Source of the DNA: Variovorax sp. E3
GTDB taxonomy: Bacteria; Pseudomonadota; Gammaproteobacteria; Burkholderiales; Burkholderiaceae_C
Reading direction: 5' to 3'
DNA length: 64,000 nt
NCBI RefSeq assembly: GCF_016082275.1
Contig: NZ_MOWM01000003.1
Location: 81,900 to 145,899, forward strand
Shown here: one piece after another, positions 45,985 through 54,506 of the stretch
Position numbering within the stretch: the stretch's first letter is position 1
Layout: each line of letters begins with the position of its first letter
Position numbers and translations under genes: made by a program
The notes under the pieces: generated by a model
Seen by the model: the letters and a program-made list of their open reading frames with translations, nothing else
Told to the model about the DNA's origin: nothing
Database searches by the model: none

Positions 45985-46153
45985 GGGTGGAGATGGGCGG
46001 GCACCTGAGACGACAGGCACTTCGACCGGATTCCCTAAGATATGGTGAAAGCAGTTGGGCGCGCTTCCCATTAAAGCAAGCGGCCTTTTTTCCGGCGCGA
46101 ACGTCGGCAAACCGGGCATTTTAGCTGTCTTGTTTCTAACCCCTGGATTACCC

Positions 46154-46462
46154 ATGTATCGCCGCACGCCACCTCCGATTTCGCTGCAGCAAGCTGCGGA
46201 AGGCTCGCCCACCCTGGGCAGCCTGATGGCGCGCGCCCGCGACACGGCGGAGCGGCTGAAAGCCGTGGAAGGCCTGATTCCACCTGCCATGCGCGGGGCC
46301 ATTCAGGCCGGCCCGGCGGAGGGCGACGTGTGGTGCCTGCTGGTCAAGGGCAGCGCCGCCGCCGCCAAGCTGCGCCAGCTGGCGCCGATGCTGGTCACGC
46401 GGCTCAAGAACCGGGGCTGGGAGGTGGCGAGCATCCGCATCAAGGTGCAGACGGGACGCTGA
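46154..46462 (+). CDS. dciA: DciA-like protein (DUF721), putative replicative helicase loader
   Basis: A 102-aa DUF721 protein. DciA is the ancestral DnaB helicase operator in bacteria lacking DnaC. The conserved part is the C-terminal segment ([37 protein letters not shown]). The ATG at 46154 ([10 protein letters not shown]) fits; it is divergent from secA, a typical Burkholderiales position. Confidence 0.8.
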   Translation: MYRRTPPPISLQQAAEGSPTLGSLMARARDTAERLKAVEGLIPPAMRGAIQAGPAEGDVWCLLVKGSAAAAKLRQLAPMLVTRLKNRGWEVASIRIKVQTGR

Positions 46463-46499
46463 CCGGCATCGACGAAAGTCGATATTTTTGATTTTTCGT

Positions 46500-46522
46500 C
46501 TGAAAATAGATAATATTTCCAG
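46500..46522 (+). promoter_or_regulatory. Palindromic operator abutting the ornithine-cyclodeaminase-family gene
   Basis: Arms CTGAAAATA and TATTTCCAG (8 of 9 pairs) flank a 5-nt spacer and end at the base before the ATG. The sub-motif AGATAATATTTCCAG matches GGATAATACATCCAA at 48692-48706 in 11 of 15 positions. GATAAT within it could also be a -10 box, giving a leaderless message. Confidence 0.5.
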
Positions 46523-47509
46523 ATGAATGCATCACCGTCGCCCGCCGACGCCCAACTCCTTCTGCTCGACAAGCACCAGGTCGACGCCCTTCTCTCCCCC
46601 GACGACGTGCGCCAGGCCGTGCGCGAAGCCTTCGTGTTGCACAGCGACCGCGAGGGCCGCGTGTTCCCGGTCGTGCGCGAGCCGCTGAAAACCGGCGGCG
46701 TGTTCGGCATCAAGTCGGGCGATGTGCAGGCCCAGGGCCTGCTCGGCTTCAAGGCCGCCGGCTTCTGGCCCGCCAACCGGCAGCGCGGCGGCGAGCCCCA
46801 CCAGGCGACGATCCTGCTGATCGACCCCGCCACGGGACGGCCGCAGTGCGTCATCGACGGCAACGCGGTCACGACCGTGCGCACCGGCGCGGCCGGCGGG
46901 CTCGGCCTCCAGCAACTTGCGCGCCCCGGCAGCACGCGGCTGTGCGTTTTCGGCACCGGCGTGCAGGCGCGCATCCAGCTCGACTTCGCGCTGCGCCTGC
47001 TGCCCACGCTGCAAGACGTTCTCTATATGAGTGCCGACGGCCGGCGCAACACCGCCTTCGAGGCCGCCTTCACCGGGCGCTGCCACATCGCTCCCGCCGG
47101 CGACCGCAACGCGGCCGTCGCCCGGAGCGACATCGTGATCACCGCCACCCCGGGCGGCGGCGCGCTGTTCGACCTGGACGCCGTGCAGCCTGGCACGCAC
47201 CTGAACTGCGTCGGGGCCGACACGCGGGGCAAGCGCGAACTTCCCGAAGGCCTGCTGCCGCGCGCCCGCCTGTTCGTGGACGACCGCATGCAAGCCCGGC
47301 AGATCGGCGAAACCCAGTGGGCCCCCGACACGGCCAGCACCGAACTCGGCGACCTGCTGAGCGGCAAGGCGCCCTTCGAACGCGCGCCCGCCGACATCAC
47401 CGTGTTCGACATGACCGGCCTGGCCTTGCAGGACCTGACCGTCGCGCGCCTGCTGCAAGCACGCGCGGCCGAGACCGGCACGGGCACACGCATCGCGTGG
47501 CCCTGGTGA
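46523..47509 (+). CDS. Ornithine cyclodeaminase / mu-crystallin family enzyme
   Basis: A 328-aa NAD(P)-dependent enzyme of the OCD/mu-crystallin family, which includes ornithine cyclodeaminase, ketimine and imine reductases, and dehydrogenases used in D-amino-acid turnover (DauB). The Rossmann loop is VFGTGVQARIQLDFALR at ~140; the substrate region contains GLLGFKAAGFWP and VIDGNAVTTVRTGAAGGL. Its 3' end converges with a PLP enzyme gene, and a DauR-like regulator gene lies beyond. The exact reaction is unknown. Confidence 0.85.
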   Translation: MNASPSPADAQLLLLDKHQVDALLSPDDVRQAVREAFVLHSDREGRVFPVVREPLKTGGVFGIKSGDVQAQGLLGFKAAGFWPANRQRGGEPHQATILLIDPATGRPQCVIDGNAVTTVRTGAAGGLGLQQLARPGSTRLCVFGTGVQARIQLDFALRLLPTLQDVLYMSADGRRNTAFEAAFTGRCHIAPAGDRNAAVARSDIVITATPGGGALFDLDAVQPGTHLNCVGADTRGKRELPEGLLPRARLFVDDRMQARQIGETQWAPDTASTELGDLLSGKAPFERAPADITVFDMTGLALQDLTVARLLQARAAETGTGTRIAWPW

Positions 47510-47515
47510 ACCCGT

Positions 47516-48669
47516 TTAGGCGGCAGCGGTGGTGCCGCCGAACAGCTCGGTCATGAACTGCGTGGACTTCAGCCCGGTCCCGGTCAGCAGCGCGACCGTG
47601 GTCTCGCCGGGCTGGATCTCGCCGCGCTGCGCCAGCACCTCGATGGCCGCCGCGGCCGAGGCCGACGTGGGCTCGGTGTACAGCCCGCTCGCCGCCAGCT
47701 GACGCACCGCCTCGGCAATCTGCGCCTCGGTCAGCGCCACCGTGCGGCCGTTCGTCTCGCGCAGCGCTTGCAGGATTTCCTTCAACCGCACGGGCCGCTT
47801 GATCGCCGTGCCTTCGGCAATGGTCGGCAGCACGGCGCGCTCCACCAGCGTGTCGACACCGGCCGTGAAGCTCGCGTCGATCGGCGAGCAGTTCAGCGGC
47901 TGCGCCACGAAGAGGCGCGGCAGCTTTTTGATCTGCCCCGCCGCCAGCAGCTCCTTGAAGCCGATCCAGCAGCCCAGCACATTGCTGCCCGCGCCGGCCG
48001 GAATCACCACGTTGTCGGGCGCCACAAAGCCAGGTCTTCCCACAGCTCGTAGGCCAGGGTCTTCGTGCCCTGCAGGAAGAACGGGTGCCAGTTGTGGCTC
48101 GCGTAGAAAACCGATTCCGACTGGCGCACCGCCTCGTGTTCCGACGCCTCGCGCGGCCCCGGCACCAGTTGCACCTCGGCCCCGAAGGCGCGGATCTGCG
48201 CCACCTTCGGCGCCGGCGTGTAGCTGGGCGCCAGCACCTTCACGCGCATGCCCGCCGCCGCGCCCGCCGCCGCAATGGCCGCGCCGCCGTTGCCCGAGCT
48301 GTCTTCGAGCACCGCGTGGACGCCGATCTGGCGCAGGAACGACATCATCACGGCCGCGCCGCGGTCCTTGAAGCTGCAGGTCGGGTTGAACCACTCGAGC
48401 TTGAAGTACGGCTCGAGACCGCCCCAGCGCTTTTGCACCAGCGGCGTACAGCCCTCGCCCATGCTCGCGGGGTTCTCGATAGCCACGGGCAGCGCCGCCC
48501 GATAGCGCCACAGCGAGCGGGTGCGCGAATCGATGTCGTCGCGCGAAATGCCGGGCAGCGGCGTGACCATCATCGGGTTGCCGTCGTCCGAACGCCAGCG
48601 GCGCTCGGCCAGGTCGTAGTGCTTGCCGGTGCGCGGATCGACGTAGCGCGCGCGTTCTTTCGAGTTCAT
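47516..48669 (-). CDS. Threonine synthase-like PLP enzyme (frameshifted)
   Basis: A fold-type-II PLP enzyme of ~384 aa after repair. The cofactor Lys101 lies in NPTCSFKDRGA; the phosphate-binding region is EDSSGNGGAAIAAAG. Start ATG at 48669 is supported by GGAG 7 nt upstream. The frame breaks near 48030, where CCC (GGG on the coding strand) appears as CC; repair yields WEDLGFVAPDNVV. It is unlikely to be the biosynthetic ThrC given its context; a catabolic lyase or deaminase acting with the OCD-family enzyme is possible. Confidence 0.82.
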
Positions 48670-48689
48670 TCGCGACTCCATGGACAAAA

Positions 48690-48760
48690 TTGGATAATAC
48701 ATCCAACTCTATACTTTTTGTATAAACTGGATTATTCGTCCAGCGCTGGATACATTCCAT
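48690..48760. promoter_or_regulatory. Divergent promoter region with three TGGA-N-TCCA palindromes
   Basis: Between the PLP enzyme and DauR-like genes lie TTGGAT-N5-ATCCAA (48690-48706), CTGGAT-N5-GTCCAG (48727-48743) and CTGGA-TACAT-TCCAT (48746-48760). Another dyad, TATAC-TTTTT-GTATA (48710-48724), includes -10-like TATA elements for both directions. A related site precedes the OCD-family gene. These probably bind the DauR-like regulator. Confidence 0.6.
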
Positions 48761-48763
48761 GCC

Positions 48764-49390
48764 ATGAAAAAGAAGTCGAACAAGCACGTACTCGAAATGC
48801 TGCGCAACATGGCCGAGGGCCTGGGCGAAACCTTCGCGCCCTTCTGCGAAGTGGTGGTGCACGACCTGAGCAACCCGAAGAACGCGATCTACGCCATCGA
48901 GAACAGCCTGAGCGGCCGGGAAGTCGGCCAGTCGGTCACCGAGCTGGGCCTGGCGCGCATCCGCGACCCCGAATTTCCGGCGGTGATCGCCAACTACGCC
49001 AACACCTTTCCCGACGGGCGCAAGGTCAAGAGCACGTCGATCGGCATCAAGGACGAGAGCGGCGAGTACGTGGCGGCGCTGTGCCTGAACGTCGACCTCA
49101 CGCTGTTCCAGAGCTTCCAGGGTGCGATCTCGCAGTTCACGCGCATCGAGGACAAGGAAGTGCATGAACACCTGGAAGCCGGCGGCAACCACGCCGACCG
49201 CATCCACGCGCGCATTGACGAGTTCGCGGCGACGCGCGCGACCACCTCGCGCTCGCTCAAGCCCGCCGACCGCAGGCAGCTGGTACAGGAACTGAAGAAG
49301 GCCGGCCTGCTGGAAGTGCGGCGCGGCGCCGAAATTGCGGCAGCGCACATGGGCGTGTCGCGCGCCACGGTCTACAGCGACGCGAAGTAG
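48764..49390 (+). CDS. DauR/YheO-like transcriptional regulator
   Basis: A 208-aa regulator with an N-terminal YheO-type PAS domain (VVHDLSNPKNAIYAIENSLSGR, SIGIKDESGEYVAALCLNVD) and a C-terminal helix-turn-helix (GAEIAAAHMGVSRATVYSD). The same architecture is found in DauR, repressor of D-arginine catabolism in Pseudomonas, whose operon also contains an OCD-family dehydrogenase. It is divergent from the PLP enzyme gene, with palindromic sites between. Confidence 0.88.
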   Translation: MKKKSNKHVLEMLRNMAEGLGETFAPFCEVVVHDLSNPKNAIYAIENSLSGREVGQSVTELGLARIRDPEFPAVIANYANTFPDGRKVKSTSIGIKDESGEYVAALCLNVDLTLFQSFQGAISQFTRIEDKEVHEHLEAGGNHADRIHARIDEFAATRATTSRSLKPADRRQLVQELKKAGLLEVRRGAEIAAAHMGVSRATVYSDAK

Positions 49391-49417
49391 AAAGAAGACA
49401 GGAAGGACGCCCGTCGG

Positions 49418-50398
49418 CTACTGCGGTTGCAGGCCGATCTCGTGCGCGGCCTTCTGCCAGCGCTCGGCCTCGGCGCGCAGGAACGCGCGCAGCTCCAGCG
49501 GCGTCGATCCCTTCATCTGCACGCCCAGCACCGACAGCCGCTCTTTCACCGACGGATGCTCCAGCGCGGCAATGGCTTCGCGCCGCAGCTTCTCGATCAC
49601 GTCGAGCGGCGTGGTGGCGGGCGCGACCATGGCCCACCACTGGTCGATCTCCAGGCCCTTGAGGTTGTTCTCGGCCAGCGCGGGCACGCTCTGCAGGCCC
49701 GGAATGTTCACGCGCTGCGTGCTCGTCACCAGCAGCGGGCGGATGCGGTTGGCGCCCAGCAGGCTGGAGCCGCTGGCCAGCGTGGCGAAGTGGCCCGCCA
49801 CCGTGCCCGCCGCCACGTCGGTGAGCGCGGGTGCCGAGCCCCGGTACGGGACCATGTTGAAGCGGATCTTCGTGCGGCTCGCGAGCAGTTCGGCCGCCAA
49901 GTGGCTCACCGTGCCCGCGCCGCTGTGCGCGATGGCCGGCGGCGCGGCCTTGGCGGCGGCCGCGCGGATGAAGGTCTTGAAGTCCTTGCTGTCGTCGTCC
50001 ATGCCCGCGAAGAACACCAGCGGCGAGGTGCCGATCATGGTCACGGGCGTGAAGTCACGCAGCAGGTCGTACGGCAGCTTGGCCGTCACCGCCGGCGCAA
50101 TGGCGTGCGGCAGTTCGACGATGGCGATGGTGTAGCCGTCGGGCGCGGCCTTGGCGGCTGCGTCGGTGCCGATCATGCCGGCCGCGCCGGGCCGGTTGTC
50201 CACGATCACCGGGCTGCCGAGGGTCTGGCTCATGCGCTGCGCCATCGCCCGCGAGATGGCATCGGTGCTGCCGCCCGCCGCCCAGGGCACGATGAGCTTG
50301 ACGGGCCTGTCGGGGTAGGCGGCCCAGGCGGGCAGGCTGGCGGCGAGCAGGGCTGCAGGGCCGGCGGCCAGAACGGCCCGGCGATTCATCGTCGGCAT
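49418..50398 (-). CDS. Tripartite tricarboxylate transporter substrate-binding protein (Bug family)
   Basis: A 326-aa periplasmic binding protein of the Bug/TctC family, numerous in Burkholderiales and specific for carboxylates, amino acids or other small compounds. The signal peptide (MNRRAVLAAGPAALLAAS...) has an RR pair. Family motifs: YPDRPVKLIVPWAAGGSTD, VDNRPGAAGMIGTDAAAKA and VPYRGSAPALTDVAAG. AGGA 7 nt upstream supports ATG at 50398. It follows a PLP enzyme gene by 17 nt, suggesting co-transcription. Membrane partners TctA/B are absent here. Confidence 0.93.
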   Translation of the reverse strand: MPTMNRRAVLAAGPAALLAASLPAWAAYPDRPVKLIVPWAAGGSTDAISRAMAQRMSQTLGSPVIVDNRPGAAGMIGTDAAAKAAPDGYTIAIVELPHAIAPAVTAKLPYDLLRDFTPVTMIGTSPLVFFAGMDDDSKDFKTFIRAAAAKAAPPAIAHSGAGTVSHLAAELLASRTKIRFNMVPYRGSAPALTDVAAGTVAGHFATLASGSSLLGANRIRPLLVTSTQRVNIPGLQSVPALAENNLKGLEIDQWWAMVAPATTPLDVIEKLRREAIAALEHPSVKERLSVLGVQMKGSTPLELRAFLRAEAERWQKAAHEIGLQPQ

Positions 50399-50415
50399 GG
50401 CGGATTCCTTTGGGT

Positions 50416-51657
50416 TCAGACGGAGCGGTCGGGCCAACTCGGGTCGCTCGACGCGCTGGCCGTGAGCATCAGCACCACATGGGCATCGGCCGCGATGGCA
50501 TTGCTCTCGCGCAGCTGCTTCAGCGCGGCCAGGCCGCCGGCCGCGCACAGCTCGGCGCTCACGCCGGCCGCGGTGAGCAGCCGCCGCGCCGCGCGGGCCT
50601 GCTCGTCGTCCACCACCACCGCGCCGCCGCCCGTGGCGGTTGCCGCCTGCCATTGCAGGTAAGTGACGGTGGCGCCGGCGGTCGAGAACTGGTCGGTATG
50701 GCCCGGATAGCTGCCGTTGATGGCGCCGCCCGCCAGCACGCGCGACAGCCGCGCGAAGGGCTCCACCAGCCACAACTTGGGCAGGCGCGCGATGCGCCCC
50801 GCCGCCAGCAGGTCGCGAAAGCCTGCATAGATGCCCCAGGCGAGGTCGCCGCGCGCGGTCGGGATCACGATGTGATCGGGCAGGCCGCCGTCGGTCACGC
50901 ATTCGAGCGCGATCGGCTTGTAGCCCTCGATCGCCAGCGGCGCGCTGCCCAGCGCGGGCAGGCGGTAGTTGGTCAGCGCGAAATAGCCGGGGTACTGCGA
51001 GCGCTCGCGCACGAAGGCCCAGCGGCTCGCGTTGTCGGCGAACACATAGCGCCGCGCGCCCAGCGCGTCGAGTTGCCGCGCGAAGGTGGCGGGCATGCCT
51101 TCGTAGGTGGCGACCTCGCAGCCCAGGCCCGCGGCCCAGGCGTAGTGCGCCGCCGAGACGGCCGCGTTGCCCGACGAGGCCAGCACCAGCGTGTGGGCGT
51201 CGAAGTCGAGCGCCTGCGCCACGCCCACGGCCGTCATGCGGTCCTTGTGCGAGCCGGTGGGGTTGCACGACTCGTCCTTGATGGCCAGCCGGGCCACGCC
51301 GAACTGCTGCGCCAGCTCGGGCATCTGCTGCAGCGGCGTGCCGCCCTCCCCCAGCGCGAAGCCCGACGCATAAGGCATGGGCATCGTGTCGGCCGGGCTG
51401 TCGGGCAGGTAGCTGGCACGCAGCGCGACATGAATGCCCGCGCGCTTGCAGGCCGGGCAGCCGTCGTGCGTGAGCGTGATCGGGTAGAGCGCGTCGCACC
51501 GCAGGCACTGCAGGCCGCGCAGGCGCGGGTTGCGCGCGGGCTTCGGCGTGCGGTCCCGGACCATCGCCGGAGACTCCCCCGACGGGGAGGCCAAGGGGTC
51601 CGCGGGCGATGCGGCGAACTTGAAATCCAGGACTGGCGATGTCGTCACGAGGGTCAT
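50416..51657 (-). CDS. Threonine synthase-like PLP enzyme with zinc ribbon
   Basis: A 413-aa fold-type-II PLP enzyme. A zinc-ribbon-like N-terminus has Cys51/Cys54 and Cys67/Cys70. The cofactor Lys138 lies in NPTGSHKDRMTA; SSGNAAVSAAHYA is the phosphate loop region. It is only distantly similar to the PLP enzyme at 47.5-48.7 kb, so not a tandem copy. It leads an operon with a Bug-type binding protein and is divergent from a LysR gene, which suggests inducible use of an imported amino-acid-like compound. Confidence 0.83.
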   Translation of the reverse strand: MTLVTTSPVLDFKFAASPADPLASPSGESPAMVRDRTPKPARNPRLRGLQCLRCDALYPITLTHDGCPACKRAGIHVALRASYLPDSPADTMPMPYASGFALGEGGTPLQQMPELAQQFGVARLAIKDESCNPTGSHKDRMTAVGVAQALDFDAHTLVLASSGNAAVSAAHYAWAAGLGCEVATYEGMPATFARQLDALGARRYVFADNASRWAFVRERSQYPGYFALTNYRLPALGSAPLAIEGYKPIALECVTDGGLPDHIVIPTARGDLAWGIYAGFRDLLAAGRIARLPKLWLVEPFARLSRVLAGGAINGSYPGHTDQFSTAGATVTYLQWQAATATGGGAVVVDDEQARAARRLLTAAGVSAELCAAGGLAALKQLRESNAIAADAHVVLMLTASASSDPSWPDRSV

Positions 51658-51723
51658 GCGTTGGAGGTTGTGCCCAAATCTTATGCAATCGGAAATAAAA
51701 TTACGCAGCCCCAGATACTCAAC

Positions 51724-51741
51724 CGATAAAAAAACTTATCG
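51724..51741 (+). promoter_or_regulatory. Palindrome abutting the LysR gene start
   Basis: CGATAA and TTATCG form a perfect 6-bp dyad around a 6-nt A-rich spacer, ending at the base before the LysR ATG. Its position in the divergent region fits autoregulation by LysR. No Shine-Dalgarno is present for the gene. Confidence 0.5.
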
Positions 51742-52662
51742 ATGCGCTTCGCCGAAATCGAGACCTTCCGGGCGCTGATGCGCGGCAGCTCCACCCGCAA
51801 GGCAGCCGCCCTGCTGCATGTGACGCAGCCCGCCATCAGCCAGTCGCTCAAGCGCCTGGAGGCGCAGGCCGGCATGCTGCTGTTCCAGCGCACGAGCGGG
51901 CGGCTGGTGCCCACGCCCGAGGCGCGCGCGCTGTGGATCGAGGTCGAGCGCGTGTTCATCGGCATGGACGCCATCGAGCACCGCGTGCGCAGCCTGCGCG
52001 ACTTCGGCGTGAGCCAGCTCGAGCTGTGCTGCTTTCCGGCCTACGGCCTGGGCTTCATGCCGCGCGCGCTGGCACGGCTGAAGGCGCACCGCGGCGCGAG
52101 TCCGTGGCCGCAGGTGTCGCTGCAGGTGCTGAGCTCGAAAGACGTGCGCGACCGCGTGGCCATGGGCATCTCCGACTTCGGGCTGATGGCCGACGAGCTC
52201 TCGCTCGAAGGCATCGAGCACTCGACCTTCGCGCGCTTTCCCGGCGTGGTGGTGATGCCGGCGGACCATGCGCTGGCCCGCTTCAAGACCATCAAGCCCG
52301 AGCAATTGGCCGAAGCGCCCTTTCTCTCGTTGAACCCCGAAGACCCGTCCCACCAGCGGCTCGAGGCCGCATTGGCCCCGCACGGCGTGGCGCTGCGCGT
52401 GCTGGTGCAGACGCCCTATGCGGCCAGCGTGTGCGAGATGGCGCTGCGCGGCCTGGGCGTGGGCCTGGTCAACCCGATCACCGCGCTCGACTACGCCGAG
52501 CGCGGGCTGGTGGTGCGCAAGTTCTCGGTCGACGTGTTCTTCACCTGCCTGCTGGCCATGCCGGCGGGCAAGGTGCTGTCGGCCACCGCGCGCGACTTCA
52601 TCTCGCTGATGCGCCAGCAACTGGCCGAAGACGAAAAACGGATCCAGCGCTACCTGCGCTGA
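51742..52662 (+). CDS. LysR-family transcriptional regulator
   Basis: A 306-aa LTTR. The N-terminal helix-turn-helix is FRALMRGSSTRKAAALLHVTQPAISQ-like with SLKRLEAQAGMLLFQR; the remainder is a periplasmic-binding-protein-like effector domain. It is divergent from the zinc-ribbon PLP enzyme and Bug gene, its likely targets. The effector is unknown. Confidence 0.93.
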   Translation: MRFAEIETFRALMRGSSTRKAAALLHVTQPAISQSLKRLEAQAGMLLFQRTSGRLVPTPEARALWIEVERVFIGMDAIEHRVRSLRDFGVSQLELCCFPAYGLGFMPRALARLKAHRGASPWPQVSLQVLSSKDVRDRVAMGISDFGLMADELSLEGIEHSTFARFPGVVVMPADHALARFKTIKPEQLAEAPFLSLNPEDPSHQRLEAALAPHGVALRVLVQTPYAASVCEMALRGLGVGLVNPITALDYAERGLVVRKFSVDVFFTCLLAMPAGKVLSATARDFISLMRQQLAEDEKRIQRYLR

Positions 52663-52678
52663 TGCCGCGGCCGGCGGT

Positions 52679-53385
52679 TCACTTCCAGGTGAACTCGTGG
52701 TTCAGCCCGATCACGAAGCCGCGCACGCCCTGCGGCCCGGTGCGCGAGGCGCTGACGTCCACGCTGATCAGCGGTGTCAGGCTGAAGCGCCCGCCCACGC
52801 GCGAGGTCCACACGCCCGCCGCGCGGTTGCGCTCCGCGATCAGCGACACGGTGTCGTTCAGCGCCCATTCGACCGCCGCCCCGCCGCGCGGCGTGCGAAC
52901 ACCGGTGCCCAGCGCCCAGTCGGCGCCCAGGTTCACATGCACCTGCAGGCTGCTGGCCGGGCGCCAGGTCATCGGCACGACCAGCTGCCCGCCCATGCGC
53001 CCGCCGCGCTTCAGGTCGGACACGGTGCTGGCGGACACGGCAACGCTGAACGGCGCGTCGGCGCCTGCCCCAGAAAATTCCATTTGACCTGCGGCCCGCC
53101 CGTGACCGAATGAACGCCCGCCACCGAGGTGCGGTCGAAATTCAGGCCCAGCTCCACCGGCCCGACCCGGCAGGCCGGCCCGAAGTGAAAGCCCGTGACC
53201 GGCTCGGTGCCCGTGCGGCCCCACCAGGTTTCGTACTGGCACTGGCCGGGGTCGAGCGTGCCCGCGTCGTCGACGTCGAAATGGCCCGCGGCCTGCGCGC
53301 CCAGGCTCGCGAACGCGCAGGACACGACAAGCGCCCAGCCGGGCGCCGGCGGTCGGGTGTTTGTTCCTTGCCTGTTGTTCTTCAT
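52679..53385 (-). CDS. Predicted exported beta-rich protein (frameshifted)
   Basis: About 235 aa after repair, with a signal peptide (ending GAQAAGHFD) and repeated amphipathic strands ending in aromatic residues (FVIGLNHEFTWK), consistent with a small outer-membrane barrel or similar envelope protein. No family is recognised. The frame breaks near 53064, where CCC appears as CC; restoring it gives FLGQGADAPFSVAV. Function unknown. Confidence 0.65.
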
Positions 53386-53474
53386 CGCGAGCATCCCTCG
53401 GGCCCTGGAAACATTCTAGGGATGCCGGAAGTCGGCGCCATGACGCGGCGCCGCAGCGCTTTTTGGCGGAACGC

Positions 53475-54506
53475 TCAGATCTCGAACTGCGGCTGCAGCT
53501 CGCGGATGCGCTTGATGGCCACGCCGGCGGCGGCCGTGCGCGTCTCGACGCCCAGCTTCACGTACACCCGCTCCAGGTGCTTCTTGGCCGTGGCCGGGCT
53601 GCTGCCCAGGATTTCGCCGATGTCCTTGTTGGTCTTGCCCTTGACCACCCAGTACAGCACCTCGGCCTCGCGCGCCGTGAGCTTCAGGCTCAGGCTCATG
53701 GCCTCGATCACGCCAGTGTCGGACACCTCGCGCATGATGATCATCCACTCGTCGCCGTCGTCGTCGCTGCTGGTCTGCTGGTGCAGCCGCAAGGTCAGGC
53801 TGCTGGCGCCTTGCGCGATCGACAGCACCGGCGGCTCGATGCCGCGCTGCCGCGCATCGGGCGTGTGCTTGCGCAGCCAGTCGAGCACCGCGGGCGGCGT
53901 CTCGGGCGCGCGGGTTTCGCAGTAGCGCAGCAGCAGGTCGCGCGCCAGCGCGGTCTGCCAGATCAGCCGGCCCTCGGGCAGGCGCACGGTGATGCTCGCG
54001 TAGCCGAAGGCGTCGAGCGCGTTGCGCGCCTGGCCGGCCTGCTGCGCGTCCTGCCGCGCGCGGCGGGCGCCCTGCAGGTGCACGTTCATGCGCGCCAGCA
54101 CTTCCTTCGGCTTGATGGGCTTGGTGACGTAGTCGACACCGCCCGCCTCCAGCGCGGCCACGAGGTGCTCGGTCTCGGTCAGGCCCGTCATGAACACGAT
54201 CGGAATGTGCGCCGTGGCGGCATCGGCCTTGAGCCGGCGCGCCACCTCGAAGCCGTCGATGCCCGGCATCATCGCGTCGAGCAGCACGATGTCGGGCCGG
54301 GCCTGCGCGGCACGCTGCAGCGCCTGTTCGCCGTTGGTGGCGATGAGCACGGTGTAGCCCGACTCGTCGAGCGCGTCGTGCAGCACCGCGAGGTTGTCGG
54401 GCACGTCGTCGACGATCAGCACGAGGTCGCTGTTGGCGCCCTGCTGTTCGCGCAGGGTTCGGGCCAGCGGCGATGCTTCCGTGGCAATGGGCGGGGTCTG
54501 GGTCAT
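53475..54506 (-). CDS. Response regulator with LuxR-type DNA-binding domain
   Basis: A 343-aa response regulator. The receiver domain has DD at 33-34, phospho-acceptor Asp77 (VLLDAMMPGIDG), Thr107 and Lys129 (TKPIKP). A ~130-residue middle region of unknown fold follows, then a LuxR helix-turn-helix at 276-333 (LTAREAEVLYWVVKGKTNKDI). The ATG overlaps the stop of the transporter-kinase gene by 4 nt, so the pair is coupled. Nearby urease genes are possible targets (inference). Confidence 0.93.
   Translation of the reverse strand: MTQTPPIATEASPLARTLREQQGANSDLVLIVDDVPDNLAVLHDALDESGYTVLIATNGEQALQRAAQARPDIVLLDAMMPGIDGFEVARRLKADAATAHIPIVFMTGLTETEHLVAALEAGGVDYVTKPIKPKEVLARMNVHLQGARRARQDAQQAGQARNALDAFGYASITVRLPEGRLIWQTALARDLLLRYCETRAPETPPAVLDWLRKHTPDARQRGIEPPVLSIAQGASSLTLRLHQQTSSDDDGDEWMIIMREVSDTGVIEAMSLSLKLTAREAEVLYWVVKGKTNKDIGEILGSSPATAKKHLERVYVKLGVETRTAAAGVAIKRIRELQPQFEI

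Noticed and set aside
43189..46008. 939-codon open frame antisense to secA
   Set aside because: Composition is typical of a codon-shadow frame, and SecA on the other strand is complete and conserved.
45985..46153. secM-like arrest peptide upstream of secA
   Set aside because: No short open frame with an arrest-like motif precedes secA, and the region is shared with divergent dciA.
48759..48767. Two-codon upstream reading frame ATG-CCA-TGA overlapping the DauR-like start
   Set aside because: So short a pattern is expected by chance, and nothing else supports it.
47516..51657. The two PLP enzymes as a tandem duplication
   Set aside because: They differ in length, N-terminal domain and most motifs, with similarity limited to the common fold.
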